A stretch of DNA of 64,000 nucleotides. Origin: Pseudoalteromonas rhizosphaerae. Lineage in GTDB: Bacteria > Pseudomonadota > Gammaproteobacteria > Enterobacterales > Alteromonadaceae. Position numbers and translations under genes: made by a program. Positions 51,157-62,048 of this stretch are shown here, in pieces. The notes beneath the pieces are model-generated. The model was not told the DNA's origin and did not search any database. It was given only the letters and a program-made list of their open reading frames with translations. The stretch's first letter is position 1, and each line of letters begins with the position of its first letter. Location: contig NZ_CABVLM010000003.1 of NCBI RefSeq assembly GCF_902498845.1, positions 186,001-250,000 on the forward strand, in the 5' to 3' direction.

Positions 51157-51882
51157 TTACTTGCGCCAGATCAAAGAAGCCATGCGACCTGTTTGACCAT
51201 CTCGACGATATGAAAAGAATTGTTTGCTATTGCTAACTGTACAGTACTGACCACCACTAATATTTCTTATGCCTAGATTAATAAGCTGTGTGGTTGCAAG
51301 CAGATAAATATCCGCTAAATATTTACCATCTGCCTGCGCCACAAATGCAGTGTGATGAGATGCTGATTGTTCACAGAAAAGCGCTTTTACTTCACTGCCA
51401 ACCTCAAACTTTGCAGCACCTATGGCAGGACCTAACCACGCTATAATTTGTTCTGCAGGGCTGCTAAAGTGACGCAAAGTATTAGCGATAATACCCGCAT
51501 GCAAACCGCGCCAGCCACCATGAATAGCAGCCACCTCATCACCACTTTCACTGGTAAGCAAAATCGGCAAGCAATCTGCTGTCATAATTGCCAGTGGTTG
51601 ATTTTTTAATCGGGTATACAGCGCATCCGCATCATAATTAGCCTGTGGGTCAAAATACTCATCAACAACAACGACTTCACTGCTATGGATCTGATTAAGC
51701 CACACCGGTGCTTTAGGAAGCTGAGCAGCTAAAAGTGCGCGATTCGTTAATACCGCTTGCTGATCATCGCCCACATGTAGGCCTAAGTTTAAACTCATAA
51801 AAGGCGCATGCGATACACCGCCCTGACGAGTTGTACTGAGAGCCTCTACATTGGTTGGCGCTGTCCAATTAGGATAAAGCAT
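51157..51882 (-). CDS. pgeF: YfiH/PgeF-family purine nucleoside phosphorylase-like protein
   Basis: A 241-residue protein of the YfiH/LACC1 family. TADCLPILLT and AAIHGGWRGLHAGI supply the conserved Cys and His zinc ligands. E. coli YfiH (PgeF) edits cell-wall precursors carrying a misplaced Ser; the family also shows purine nucleoside phosphorylase activity. It begins 9 bp after rluD, which it follows in an operon, as in many gammaproteobacteria, and clpB lies next. Confidence 0.93.
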   Translation of the reverse strand: MLYPNWTAPTNVEALSTTRQGGVSHAPFMSLNLGLHVGDDQQAVLTNRALLAAQLPKAPVWLNQIHSSEVVVVDEYFDPQANYDADALYTRLKNQPLAIMTADCLPILLTSESGDEVAAIHGGWRGLHAGIIANTLRHFSSPAEQIIAWLGPAIGAAKFEVGSEVKALFCEQSASHHTAFVAQADGKYLADIYLLATTQLINLGIRNISGGQYCTVSNSKQFFSYRRDGQTGRMASLIWRK

Positions 51883-51891
51883 TAAAGCAGC

Positions 51892-52869
51892 TTAAAAATC
51901 GATATTTGGATTAGCTTTGGTGTCTTCACGAAGTACATGCGTCATGGCAACCATGTCATCAGGAATTGGCGCCTGCCAAGTCATCATTTCACCCGTAATT
52001 GGGTGTGCGATACTTAGCTTTACTGCGTGCAAAGCTTGACGATTAAATTCACGTAACATTTGGAACAATTCAGGTGTTGCACCTTTTGGTGGACGTGGAC
52101 GACCGCCATAGGCTTTATCACCAATCAATGGATGATTGATAAATGCCATATGCACACGAATTTGGTGAGTTCGGCCAGTTTCTAAACGAAGACGCAATCG
52201 CGTATGCGCACGGAATTTTTCAGCGACACGAAAATGCGTAATTGCTGGTTTGCCCTGCTCATGCACAGCCATGTGTGTACGCTGCGTAGGATGGCGGCCA
52301 ATTGGTTTTTCAACCATGCCACCCGCTGTCATTGTGCCATTACAAATTGCTTCATATTCACGCGTGAAGTTTTCACGCTTTTGTAATGCTTTAACTAAAT
52401 GTGTTTGCGCCTGAATTGTTTTAGCTACCACCATCAAACCGGTAGTATCTTTATCTAGACGATGCACAATACCTGCGCGCGGAACATTAATGATATCTGG
52501 ATAATGATGCAACAATGCATTGAGCACTGTGCCATCAGGATTACCGGCACCAGGGTGCACAACTAAACCCATAGGTTTGTTGATAACCAAAATATCATCA
52601 TCTTCATAAACGATGTTTAATTTGATATCTTGCGCTAGATATTCACGTGGGGCTTCAATGCTAGTTTCAACATTGACCGTTTCACCACCAAAGAGTTTTT
52701 CTCTCGGGGTGTTTAAAATCTCACCATCCACGGTGATTTTATCATCCAAAATCCACGTTTTTATACGTGAACGTGAATAATCAGGGAACAATTGCGCCAA
52801 TACTTGGTCTAGACGTTTACCGCCTAACTCAGTTGGCACCTCGGCTTGAAGAGAAATTTGCTCTGACAT
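51892..52869 (-). CDS. rluD: 23S rRNA pseudouridine(1911/1915/1917) synthase
   Basis: A 325-residue RluA-family synthase. The N-terminal S4 domain (LDQVLAQLFPDYSRSRIKTWI) precedes the catalytic domain with GIVHRLDKDTTGLMVVAKT, whose Asp is the nucleophile, and ETGRTHQIRVHM. It modifies helix 69 of 23S rRNA. Divergent from bamD, as in E. coli. Confidence 0.97.
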   Translation of the reverse strand: MSEQISLQAEVPTELGGKRLDQVLAQLFPDYSRSRIKTWILDDKITVDGEILNTPREKLFGGETVNVETSIEAPREYLAQDIKLNIVYEDDDILVINKPMGLVVHPGAGNPDGTVLNALLHHYPDIINVPRAGIVHRLDKDTTGLMVVAKTIQAQTHLVKALQKRENFTREYEAICNGTMTAGGMVEKPIGRHPTQRTHMAVHEQGKPAITHFRVAEKFRAHTRLRLRLETGRTHQIRVHMAFINHPLIGDKAYGGRPRPPKGATPELFQMLREFNRQALHAVKLSIAHPITGEMMTWQAPIPDDMVAMTHVLREDTKANPNIDF

Positions 52870-53010
52870 TAGTAACTTTACCCAATTTACCAGTGCAAGC
52901 TGTGCTCGACTGGGTTAGAATCGCTTTTAATAAAAGCATTATATAATAAGCATAGTTTACTCGGTTTTACCCACTTGGCCTAGCCGAAGACATCGAAGGT
53001 AACAAATAAA

Positions 53011-53772
53011 ATGATAAATAGAATAGGGAAACGTGCATTCGCCATTGTTTTTACAGTTTCATTACTTGGTTTAGGTGCCTGTTCGTCAGCACCTGATGCA
53101 GAAGATATCCAACGCGTTCCTAATAAATCAGCGCAAGCGTTGTATGATGATGCCAAACAAACACTTGATTCAGGCTTGTACGCGCGTGCAATTGAGCTTT
53201 TGAGTGCGATTGATTCACGCTATCCGTTTGGGCCTATGTCAAAACAAGTACAAATGGATTTAGTCTACGCCCATTACCAAGCGGGTAATACTGAACAAGC
53301 GCTTGCAACAATTGACCGTTTTATTCGCCTAAATCCAAACCACAAAGATTTAGACTATATGTACTACATGCGTGGTTTAGTAAATATTAAAGCCGATAAA
53401 AACGCATTCCAAGAGTATTTTGGTGTTGATAGAGCCGACCGTGATGCTAATCGTACCCGTGTTGCCTTTACTGATTTATCAACTTTAGTTAATCGCTTCC
53501 CTGACAGTGGCTATGCCCCTGAAGCAAAAAGACGTTTAGTTTGGTTACTCAACAAAATGGCACGTTATGAGTTGAAAGTTGCTGATTACTACTATGAACG
53601 TGAAGCTTACTTAGCAGCAGCAAATCGCGGTAAATACGTCGTAGAGCATTATTCTCAAAGTAGTTACTTAGATAATGCACTGGAAATGATGGAAAAAAGC
53701 TACAACAAGCTTGGTTTACCAGAATTAAGTAAACACGCTAAAATGACCCGTGAGTTAAATAAAAAGAAATAA
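53011..53772 (+). CDS. bamD: Outer membrane assembly lipoprotein BamD
   Basis: A 253-residue lipoprotein of the BAM complex. The signal peptide ends in lipobox LGAC (Cys25 region), followed by TPR-like helices: ALYDDAKQTLDSGLYARAIELL, SRYPFGPMSKQVQMDL, NPNHKDLDYMYYMRGL. It binds BamA and outer-membrane protein precursors. GAAGGTAAC lies before ATG 53011. Divergent from rluD. Confidence 0.97.
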   Translation: MINRIGKRAFAIVFTVSLLGLGACSSAPDAEDIQRVPNKSAQALYDDAKQTLDSGLYARAIELLSAIDSRYPFGPMSKQVQMDLVYAHYQAGNTEQALATIDRFIRLNPNHKDLDYMYYMRGLVNIKADKNAFQEYFGVDRADRDANRTRVAFTDLSTLVNRFPDSGYAPEAKRRLVWLLNKMARYELKVADYYYEREAYLAAANRGKYVVEHYSQSSYLDNALEMMEKSYNKLGLPELSKHAKMTRELNKKK

Positions 53773-53784
53773 ATTAACATATAC

Positions 53785-53825
53785 AAAAAAGGCGCTACTG
53801 ATTGTTTATAAGTAGCGCCTTTTTT
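53785..53825. terminator. Bidirectional terminator between bamD and glnB
   Basis: GGCGCTACT and AGTAGCGCC form a stem with A6 before and T6 after, between the convergent bamD and glnB genes. Confidence 0.88.
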
Positions 53826-53854
53826 ATGTCTGACTTTTAATCTCAGATAATAAA

Positions 53855-54202
<348 letters not shown>

Positions 54203-54389
54203 CTACTCTTATATTGCCAATTGAATCGATTTTAGACAATCCTGCACTTCATAGCAAACAAAGCAATTGAATTACGGTGATTTAATCGTCAGCAATGGTA
54301 TGATTATATCAATTGGAACAATTATGTTTAAGATAAGTTCCTCAAAGTGCACTGATTTACTCAGCGCCAATCCAGTACCAGAGGTGAAC

Positions 54390-54935
54390 ATGAACAAACA
54401 ACAACATGGCTTTACACTACTTGAGGTGATGGTCACCCTTGCGATAGTCGGAATTTTAGCCTCAATCGCTTTTTGGAATAGTAGCGACATGCTTGAAAAT
54501 AACCGAGCTGAAAATTATTTGCTGGAGTTAAAACGTAACATCAACTTTGCTCGCGCAAAAGCCACCAGCACCGATTCATTGATCGTAGTATGCAGTGGTA
54601 ATACAACCAGAATAGAAAATGACAAAAAAGTGACCTGCTTAGATAGTTGGAATGACGGCTCTATAATCGTCTTTTATGATAGTAATAGTAATGGCGATCA
54701 TAACCCACGCAGAGGAGACCGAATTCTCAGAGTTATGGAAGAAGTCCCTGACAATAATCAATTAACATTTTCAGGTGATAATTCATTGATATTTGATGCA
54801 AGTGGTCGTATTACCTCTAACCCAGGCACATTCATCTACTGTCCAAATAAAGATAACAAAAACAATAAAGCACTAACAATCAGCCAATCTGGTACGGCAT
54901 TTTATAACGGAGATACGAGCGGCACCTGTGATTAA
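54390..54935 (+). CDS. GspH/FimT-family pseudopilin
   Basis: A 181-residue minor pilin. I start at ATG 54390, with AGAGGTGAAC upstream, which gives a short leader MNKQQHG; the frame is open 123 bases further back. HGFTLLEVMVTLAIVGILASIAFW is the class III signal cut by PilD after Gly, with Glu at +5. The rest is a globular GspH-like domain with IVVCSGN and a paired-Cys end. Minor pilins prime type IV pilus assembly. Followed by a second related gene. Confidence 0.85.
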   Translation: MNKQQHGFTLLEVMVTLAIVGILASIAFWNSSDMLENNRAENYLLELKRNINFARAKATSTDSLIVVCSGNTTRIENDKKVTCLDSWNDGSIIVFYDSNSNGDHNPRRGDRILRVMEEVPDNNQLTFSGDNSLIFDASGRITSNPGTFIYCPNKDNKNNKALTISQSGTAFYNGDTSGTCD

Positions 54936-55009
54936 ATTTCGCTCTACATTTGCATCTAATTTAGGGTCAACTAAGCTTAATCTACTTGTCATAATTGAGA
55001 ACTTCAAGG

Positions 55010-55543
55010 ATGAAGGATATAAACAACGGAGCAAATCGACTAGGAACCACGTTGATTGAAACTATGGTAGTGTTAAGCATTATGTCAATAATGTGCCACT
55101 TAGTTTTATTTAATTATCAGCCATTACTCATAAATATCCGCCTTGACAACCATATCGCAAAAGTAAATCGAGCTATTGGCTTATCCCGTTTAAGCGCAAT
55201 ATCTTATGGCGCAAACGTAACATTTTGCGCCCTCAAAAATAATCAATGCCATAGCGATAATTGGCACAAAGAACTTACTGTGTTTACTGATACTAACAAG
55301 GTGGGTAAATTTGATGGTAAAGATAAGGTTCTATTTTACATTGAACCAACACACTCTGAAGATATGCTTACCTACCCTAGGCCATTTATTACTTTTCGAT
55401 ATAACGGCACACCCATGGGCTTTCATAACGGTACATTTATATATTGCCCTAAGTATAAACAAGCAAGCCACAAAGGGCTTGCTATATCTATAAGCTATAC
55501 TGGTAGAACGAAGATTAAAAATACCTCAAAATGCCAAGAGTAA
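55010..55543 (+). CDS. GspH/FimT-like pseudopilin with divergent prepilin motif
   Basis: A protein of 177 residues from ATG 55010; TTG 54995 is in frame. RLGTTLIETMVVLSIMSIM is a prepilin-like signal retaining Gly at -1 and Glu at +5 but with Thr instead of Phe or Met at +1. The globular part resembles the preceding gene, with CALKNNQC, a DTNKVGKFDGKD segment and a GTFIYCPK block near the end. It probably arose by duplication. It ends 22 bp from the convergent pilE-like gene. Confidence 0.75.
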   Translation: MKDINNGANRLGTTLIETMVVLSIMSIMCHLVLFNYQPLLINIRLDNHIAKVNRAIGLSRLSAISYGANVTFCALKNNQCHSDNWHKELTVFTDTNKVGKFDGKDKVLFYIEPTHSEDMLTYPRPFITFRYNGTPMGFHNGTFIYCPKYKQASHKGLAISISYTGRTKIKNTSKCQE

Positions 55544-55565
55544 CCAAAAATAAAGCCATTACAAA

Positions 55566-55988
55566 CTATTTACCCCAGCACATTGCAGAATTCGCTTTCG
55601 GTGTTGCGGTTTTTAGTCCTGCATCATCAATAACAAAGGTCTTACAGTCATCATCTTTTAATGGAGGACCAGCAACTGGAGTTGCTGTAAAGCTAAATGT
55701 CCCTGCATCGTTATCGACTTCAACCTCAATAGTATAAAAACCATGCTCAGTTGGTGTCGTTACACCAATATTTGCTAAATTATTTGTATATTCTCGATTA
55801 TCAACAAAGAACTGCTCTTGCCGATTAGCCGCATCAAGTAATGACGTGATTGCTTCTGTGCGAGCAGTCCGTTTAACATGTTCAAAATAGCTTGGTAGAG
55901 CAATTGATGCAATAATGCCTAATATTGCTACAGTGATCATGAGCTCAATTAATGTAAACCCTTGCTGCATGTTATTTTTGGTTGTCAT
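55566..55988 (-). CDS. pilE: Type IV pilin (PilE-like)
   Basis: A 140-residue pilin starting [10 protein letters not shown] at ATG 55988, backed by GAGAG; the frame is open 66 bases upstream. [25 protein letters not shown] is the class III signal. The C-terminal Cys pair (DDDCKT and AMCWGK) is the usual disulfide-bound region. Last gene of the pilVWXY1E set; its start overlaps pilY1 by 17 bases, so translation is probably coupled. Minor PilE versus major subunit cannot be decided. Confidence 0.88.
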   Translation of the reverse strand: MTTKNNMQQGFTLIELMITVAILGIIASIALPSYFEHVKRTARTEAITSLLDAANRQEQFFVDNREYTNNLANIGVTTPTEHGFYTIEVEVDNDAGTFSFTATPVAGPPLKDDDCKTFVIDDAGLKTATPKANSAMCWGK

Positions 55989-58900
55989 TATTCTCTCGCT
56001 TATAGATAAAGGTTTGTTGAGTTTTAAAACCAAAGCCAATGGGCACCGCATCACTCACAAGCTTAATTTTGCCATCTTCATCAAACGAAATGCCTGGCCC
56101 TAGGATCTCTTTTGGTATAAATGGGTTTTTCGCACTAAATTCATCTTCAGTCGCTTTAGTTTGCTTTACTCCTGGTCCTAGTAATAAAAACTGGCTTTGT
56201 TCATTACATGCTTTACCATCACTGTCGCAAACTTCTGAGGTGCCAAAATAAAGTTGCGGTGTATCTGGTACATCATTGCTCGTGACATAACGCAATTGGT
56301 TATATACCTTGCTTCCGTAGTGCAAGTGAAATGCATATAAACCGCCACTTCCTCCACTTAAAGAACATTGGTTAATCGTGGCATCTGCTGAAGCTGGTGT
56401 GAAACTTGTAAAATAAGCAACTCCTCCAACTACAGTTGCAGCTGCGAGCGACTTTTCACCACTGCGAGGAAGATCATAATACCAACCGCTTTTTTTACTA
56501 AGCTTCACTTCCTCTTCTGTAAACTGCTCAATATCATCTAGCGCATTTGCAAAAGGATCACTATTTACATTCATTAAATCACTAGGCGTAATAGTCTCAG
56601 GAATGTCATCTCCTATAAATGACATGGTCACAGTATTAATATCACGGATCATATACAATTGATCTTGTACTGTTGTTAGTGTTGGCTTTGGTCTATTACC
56701 ACTACCAATTAATATTGCGTCAAATGGGGTATCCTCGCGGATTATACTTGTTTGATTATTGCTTGTGGTACTGGTTACCTTGCTAAACATTGTACGTGCT
56801 ACGGTCGCCTTATAAAAAAAGCGCCTATCTTGACTAGAAATTACTCCCCCCAATTTAGCAAGTTCGAAATGGGTCCAAGGGTTTTTACTGTCGGTCGGGT
56901 TTGCGCTTGGCATATCTACACGCCAAATACTACCCGCAGTATCTGTTGCATATAAGCGATCTATAAAACCGTCATAATCTGAATCAAGTATCGAAACTGT
57001 TGCTGCAATACTATGTTTTCCTTTAAAGCCTGTTTTAGGCGTTAATTCCCAAACCAAGCTACCGTCTGATGCATTGACGATATATATACCGCGCCCTTTC
57101 GTATCATTACTGAGTGATACATTGTCTTTATTAGTATCAAAACCAGCACCAAAAATTAACACGGGCTCTTTCTTTCCCTTAATATATGACACAGTTGGAG
57201 CAGACCAAGTTTGTGCTAACTCTTTATAAACTCCACTGCCACCTTGAATTGTCCACATTAATTTTGGTACATCTGGATTAGTAATATCTAATGCATAATA
57301 TTGGTTACCACCACGTCGCATACCGAAGAATGCCCACACGCGATCACCAGCTTCAACAACACCATCACGATCAGCATCATCAAAAAATACAGTAATTGGG
57401 CCGTCAACACCGTACACTTTGGTGTCTGCTTGATTATTACGTAATGGAGTTAAAATTTTATATAAACTACTTGGAATAAATGACCATGTTTCGCTAACAT
57501 CCTTACCTTTATCTTGGAACATATGCAGAAAACCAGCATTAGTACCAATCAATATGCGAATGTCACCACTACCATAATCAATCGTAACTGGCTTTGAGTG
57601 TAATGGATCACCAAATATATCTTTTCGTTGATCACGCCGAGAGCTATCTTTATCTTCATCATCAACATCTACCCCTCTAGCCCATTCAATAGTTGAACCA
57701 ACACTATTGATATCTGTGCCAAAGCTAGTAGCAACCTTAGCAAGACTACCTAATGCGGTTTGCAACGTTGAGCTTTGAAACTCAATCAATCCTCCTTTAG
57801 GGGAATCTGTATAAACAGTTCGCTCTGCTAAATTGGTAAGATGTAAATTGACACCACCACTTTCTACCGAATTACCATCAGGTGGAGTGTTCTCGGGTAA
57901 CCAAAATGTCGATGCGGTTGACTTAATCAACCCATCGTCGTTCAGTGCAGGGGTCGAATTGGCATCAACTATTTCAGTTCCTGACACTTTTAATTTTTTC
58001 AAATTACCACGCCAGCGAGCGCCGGTTTCAGGGTAAAACATAGCGTAATATATAGATTCTCGACTACGAGTTTGATCAACATTATTACTAGCTATGGAAG
58101 GTGAAGTAAAAGTATCGTTTACTTCACGGATATTGGTGATGAATTTTTTAAATGCATCAGCTAATTGCTCTGCAGTATCTGCATATTCGTATTGACCACC
58201 ACCGAGTATTGCGGTTTCCTCTAGTAGTTTTTTACCAGAGCTACTCATCCCCGATCCAAAGCCCACGGTATATACACGGCCGGTTTCGTGAATATCGGGA
58301 GTTTGAGGATACAAATCAACAACGACCTCTTCGATGTTAGCCTTTTTATTCGCATCTACACCATGAATTACTTTAGCTAACTGATGTAAGTAGTTACTGT
58401 AGATGTAATCATTATTATTTAGATAACGACCGAAATATGACTTATATGCTTCACTTATCGCACCGTCACTATTATTATCACTTCCAGCAGATGGATCGCC
58501 GTCCGTCATATAAATTATATTTACTGAGTTATCACAGCGCTTAGCTTCTTCTACACTATCTGCAAAAGGTGAAATATACGAATAACTATATTTATCTTGC
58601 CATTCATACCTACAATTCCACCCCCAGTTGTTACATTTACGAACTTGCTCTCTTCCCGCATAAACTTTACTCTCAACATTTGTATCTCTACTGCTCTCGC
58701 TGAGATTTAGCGCATAGTGCAAACCTTTCCCTGTTATATACAAATATGCTTCCCAAAGAGTTTCAGCTAATGGAGTACCACCATCGGCGGGTAGGTTATC
58801 TATTGATGCTTTTATAGCATTGTGTGAGCTACCAATACCATTCAATATATAACCGCCATCAGTACTGTTATAGCGCATAAGCCCAAAATCGATGTCAGGG

Positions 58901-59181
58901 TTACCGGTGATCAACTCAGTCATAGCATCTTTAGCCACTCCAAGTCGACTGTCATTACATACCTTCCAGCCACCATCATTATATTGACCACAATCTTTAC
59001 CTGTTTTGGATGAAAACGCCATACTGCCAGAGGTATCAAAAATCAATAAAACTCGCGCTCTTTCGTCTATTTCTACATTATGGTTTACATATAATTCAAT
59101 ATCTTCCGCATAGCATTGCATACTTAAAAGTACCGCGATACTAAGTGAAATATTCATAACTAACTTTTTAAACTTGATCAT
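55972..59181 (-). CDS. pilY1: Type IV pilus tip-associated protein PilY1
   Basis: A 1069-residue exported protein. A signal peptide (1-25) precedes a VWA-like domain with DTSGSM at about 49-54. The C-terminal half is a PilY1-type beta-propeller with a Ca-binding loop [12 protein letters not shown] and a second DSDYDGFID. PilY1 sits at the pilus tip and acts in adhesion, extension and surface sensing. Between pilX and pilE. Confidence 0.93.
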   Translation of the reverse strand: MIKFKKLVMNISLSIAVLLSMQCYAEDIELYVNHNVEIDERARVLLIFDTSGSMAFSSKTGKDCGQYNDGGWKVCNDSRLGVAKDAMTELITGNPDIDFGLMRYNSTDGGYILNGIGSSHNAIKASIDNLPADGGTPLAETLWEAYLYITGKGLHYALNLSESSRDTNVESKVYAGREQVRKCNNWGWNCRYEWQDKYSYSYISPFADSVEEAKRCDNSVNIIYMTDGDPSAGSDNNSDGAISEAYKSYFGRYLNNNDYIYSNYLHQLAKVIHGVDANKKANIEEVVVDLYPQTPDIHETGRVYTVGFGSGMSSSGKKLLEETAILGGGQYEYADTAEQLADAFKKFITNIREVNDTFTSPSIASNNVDQTRSRESIYYAMFYPETGARWRGNLKKLKVSGTEIVDANSTPALNDDGLIKSTASTFWLPENTPPDGNSVESGGVNLHLTNLAERTVYTDSPKGGLIEFQSSTLQTALGSLAKVATSFGTDINSVGSTIEWARGVDVDDEDKDSSRRDQRKDIFGDPLHSKPVTIDYGSGDIRILIGTNAGFLHMFQDKGKDVSETWSFIPSSLYKILTPLRNNQADTKVYGVDGPITVFFDDADRDGVVEAGDRVWAFFGMRRGGNQYYALDITNPDVPKLMWTIQGGSGVYKELAQTWSAPTVSYIKGKKEPVLIFGAGFDTNKDNVSLSNDTKGRGIYIVNASDGSLVWELTPKTGFKGKHSIAATVSILDSDYDGFIDRLYATDTAGSIWRVDMPSANPTDSKNPWTHFELAKLGGVISSQDRRFFYKATVARTMFSKVTSTTSNNQTSIIREDTPFDAILIGSGNRPKPTLTTVQDQLYMIRDINTVTMSFIGDDIPETITPSDLMNVNSDPFANALDDIEQFTEEEVKLSKKSGWYYDLPRSGEKSLAAATVVGGVAYFTSFTPASADATINQCSLSGGSGGLYAFHLHYGSKVYNQLRYVTSNDVPDTPQLYFGTSEVCDSDGKACNEQSQFLLLGPGVKQTKATEDEFSAKNPFIPKEILGPGISFDEDGKIKLVSDAVPIGFGFKTQQTFIYKRENNDNQK

Positions 59182-59191
59182 ATTTACTCAC

Positions 59192-59674
59192 TTAACCGCC
59201 AGTATTTAAGCTTGCCATTTCCTGAGCAATGCCTGATGTTACTGTTATAGTATGTCTGCTTTTTGAGCCAAACGTAATGGTACTGTTTACCTGCACCATA
59301 TTGCACGAAATGCCCGCTGTAAAATTAAACTTTCGAGGACATGGTAAGTCTAGTGCACCATTATTTAAATTACTCATCGTACTTGTTGTATCATCTATCT
59401 GAGGCAGTTCAAGCGTGCCATTTGGTATTTGAGCTTGAGTATATAGAAAATGACTTGTGCCGCCCTTGTTAGCCTCACCTGCAATCAATTGTTGTACGTT
59501 ACCCATTAATAAATTTTCAGCTTCTTCTCGCTCAAATGCAGCATTAGTAATTTTTATATCTACACTACTACTGCTCATAAGTGTCACCGCAATGCCAGTG
59601 ACAGCGACCACCATAATCAAAGCAACGACCAACACAATTCCTTGCTGTTTGGCAGCTGGTTTTAAATACGCCAT
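59192..59674 (-). CDS. pilX: Minor pilus assembly protein PilX
   Basis: A 160-residue pilin-like protein. QQGIVLVVALIMVVAVTGIAVTLM is the PilX_N signal, with Gly at -1 but no Glu at +5, as is usual for PilX/GspK. REEAENLLMGNVQQL follows. Its start overlaps the pilW stop by 13 bases. It forms the priming complex with PilV, PilW and PilE. Confidence 0.9.
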   Translation of the reverse strand: MAYLKPAAKQQGIVLVVALIMVVAVTGIAVTLMSSSSVDIKITNAAFEREEAENLLMGNVQQLIAGEANKGGTSHFLYTQAQIPNGTLELPQIDDTTSTMSNLNNGALDLPCPRKFNFTAGISCNMVQVNSTITFGSKSRHTITVTSGIAQEMASLNTGG

Positions 59675-60651
59675 AAGTTAGCCCCCACATTATTTAAGCG
59701 AATAGTTGTTGTAAATAAAGCTCGACGAAACCTGTCATTAAACCTAAGCACTCGTTGACCTGCATCCTCACCTAAAGTATACGTTTGATTGAGCTGATTT
59801 AAGTCTGCATATTCTTGTAATGACCGCACCAGTATAAAAACTTGTACGGTTAATATTCCTCGGCGGTTTTCCCAATCTGTTGCTGTCATCATTCCTACGC
59901 TTCGATAAGAATCCACACGGCCGTCATTATTTGTATCTAGCCCAAATAAAAAACGCATGTTTTCAACACCTTCCATAATAGTCTCAGTAATCATTTGGTC
60001 TTTTCTGGCGCTAAGTCGGCGTCGCATTAGTACCGGCACATTGATATTTTGTCCATTGACTTGGTAAGTTTGTTCATCAATGTAATAAACATGGTGACGA
60101 TAACGCCAAATCGTTGCATTGCCGTTTATAGTCCCAGCAGCTATTGGGCCTTTGCGAAATTCAGCTCGCTCTTGCTCAGCTATAAAGTAATAATTACTTG
60201 AACTGGTATCAGCAGGATCAATTTGCAGACCCTCTAGAAATTTCACCTGTAAGATATCTGTTGTATCGTTTGAATCTGTAATACAGTTCAACTGCGCGCC
60301 TCCAGTTGATTCAAGTGCAAATACCGAACGAAAATTACTATTTGCATTATTAACGGGGAAACTACCGTTATTAAGTCCAGAAAAACAATCACCTGTAGGG
60401 TTGGTTAGAGTTGTGGTATTTTCTTTCGAAAATGAATCTTCGTAGAATGTCCCCCAAAAACCGATTTGCTCTATATCGCGCTGCATAATATTTAATGCTA
60501 AACGACCCGTTTCTTGTAATTCACCAATTACCATAGTATCTCTGGTCGTTACTTTCATACTTATGTAAGTAAACATAACTCCGCCGAGCACTAAACCACC
60601 AATAAAAAGTGCGATCATCATTTCGACTAAAGTGAAACCTCGCTGCTTCAT
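59662..60651 (-). CDS. pilW: Minor pilin PilW
   Basis: A 329-residue pilin-like protein from ATG 60651 with GGAGC just upstream, overlapping the end of pilV. KQRGFTLVEMMIALFIGGLVLGGV is the class III signal with Glu at +5. The length fits PilW of the FimU-PilVWXY1E set. Confidence 0.9.
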   Translation of the reverse strand: MKQRGFTLVEMMIALFIGGLVLGGVMFTYISMKVTTRDTMVIGELQETGRLALNIMQRDIEQIGFWGTFYEDSFSKENTTTLTNPTGDCFSGLNNGSFPVNNANSNFRSVFALESTGGAQLNCITDSNDTTDILQVKFLEGLQIDPADTSSSNYYFIAEQERAEFRKGPIAAGTINGNATIWRYRHHVYYIDEQTYQVNGQNINVPVLMRRRLSARKDQMITETIMEGVENMRFLFGLDTNNDGRVDSYRSVGMMTATDWENRRGILTVQVFILVRSLQEYADLNQLNQTYTLGEDAGQRVLRFNDRFRRALFTTTIRLNNVGANLWRI

Positions 60652-60652
60652 G

Positions 60653-61213
60653 CTAGCTCCTTGAATAAACATAGCTTTTTAGTACCATAACGCGGCGGGT
60701 ATTACTTTCTTCGCCACATGTTATTTTTTTTGTCTCAGCATTAGCAGTGATCTCTTGACGTCCCCGCCAACTTACCACGACTTGAATATTAAACCCTCTG
60801 CCACCATTACCTGCCGCTACAGTATTTTCTATACACACAGTGGCGTCATCGAGCGCGCCAGTATTTTCACGGGCTTGTATTGCACGGATCCATTGTTGAC
60901 GATCTAGAGCAGCTATTTGAGCTGAGCTACATGTGTCGGTGTAACATGTTCTAGACTGCTTAAGTGCTGTGTTACTGGTGAATGTGCCATTATACTGAGT
61001 GATTGACGCAACTCGGTCATTTGCTCGTATCCGTTGAATAATGTCATTACCTAAAGCAACTGCTGCTGCTCGTTGCATAGAGTCGAAGCTGGCTTGTTTT
61101 GCTTTTGCTTGTAGTGCGACCGCACCGAGCAAGCCAAAGCTTAAAATCACAAACGCAATTAAAACCTCAATTAACGTAAAACCATGTTGCGATGTATGCT
61201 TGATGGACCTCAT
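60653..61213 (-). CDS. pilV: Minor pilin PilV
   Basis: A 186-residue pilin-like protein: QHGFTLIEVLIAFVILSFGLLG is the class III signal. Cys pairs occur at CYTDTCSS and near ITCGEES. It is the first gene of the pilV-W-X-Y1-E block and follows the LytTR regulator by 133 bp. Confidence 0.9.
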   Translation of the reverse strand: MRSIKHTSQHGFTLIEVLIAFVILSFGLLGAVALQAKAKQASFDSMQRAAAVALGNDIIQRIRANDRVASITQYNGTFTSNTALKQSRTCYTDTCSSAQIAALDRQQWIRAIQARENTGALDDATVCIENTVAAGNGGRGFNIQVVVSWRGRQEITANAETKKITCGEESNTRRVMVLKSYVYSRS

Positions 61214-61346
61214 AGTACACCCAATATAAAACTATCTGATTATAAGGATATGCTAATAATATGTAGATACAAGATGGGTTAGGATGAACGGTTATATTTG
61301 TTGATGAATGGTTAACTATGCATTTTTGCTGCAAAAGTTAATGTGT

Positions 61347-62048
61347 TTAAAGATGCTCTTTTACTGATTTATAGGCGCGTCTACTTACTGGTAATAAACA
61401 ACTACAACCTTCTAATAAAACCACATGACTGCCATCGTCAGCTTTTTTTAGAGCGATTAGCCGGGACAGATTGATCACTATCTTGCGGTGAATTCGTAAT
61501 AACTGTGTAGGATAATCCTGCTCGAGTTGTTTTAAGCTTTGATCAAGCAATGCCTCACCGTTAGTAAAAACTAAACGCGTGTATTTCTCTTCCGCTATGA
61601 CATAACACACATCCTCTAATGCCACACTGCGTGTTACCCCCGCAAGCTGATAACTGATTGCCGCTGGGCGTTGCTTTTGAAGATGGGCGCGCGTTAAACG
61701 GCCTAGTTGATCTATTGCTTTTGCTAAATTTTGCTCCGTCACAGGTTTTACTAAATAACCCGCGGCACTGAGTTGCAAAGCTTCTAAGGCATGCTCAGGA
61801 TGAGCGGTGACGAAAATAATAGCTGGAGGGACAGACAACTTATTCAATTGTGTTGCAACTTCTAAACCGCTCATAGCAGGCATATCAACATCCAGAAATA
61901 CAATATCAGGAGCCTGCAGCTTCACTTGTTGCAAAGCCTCGTTGCCATTACTTGCTTGTGCTGCATGGTTATAGTCTGGGTAATGAGCAAGTAATCGCTG
62001 TAAGCGAGCACGTGCTAATGGCTCATCATCAACTATGAGTACCTTCAT
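61347..62048 (-). CDS. LytTR response regulator (AlgR-like)
   Basis: A 233-residue regulator. The receiver domain (MKVLIVDDEPLARARLQRLL, DIVFLDVDMPAMSG with the phospho-Asp, FVTAHPEHAL) is followed by a LytTR DNA-binding domain (YVIAEEKYTRLVFTNGE, LLRIHRKIVINL). In Pseudomonas, AlgR drives the fimU-pilVWXY1Y2E operon; the neighbouring pil genes support the same role here. It overlaps the kinase by 4 bases (ATGA). Confidence 0.92.
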   Translation of the reverse strand: MKVLIVDDEPLARARLQRLLAHYPDYNHAAQASNGNEALQQVKLQAPDIVFLDVDMPAMSGLEVATQLNKLSVPPAIIFVTAHPEHALEALQLSAAGYLVKPVTEQNLAKAIDQLGRLTRAHLQKQRPAAISYQLAGVTRSVALEDVCYVIAEEKYTRLVFTNGEALLDQSLKQLEQDYPTQLLRIHRKIVINLSRLIALKKADDGSHVVLLEGCSCLLPVSRRAYKSVKEHL

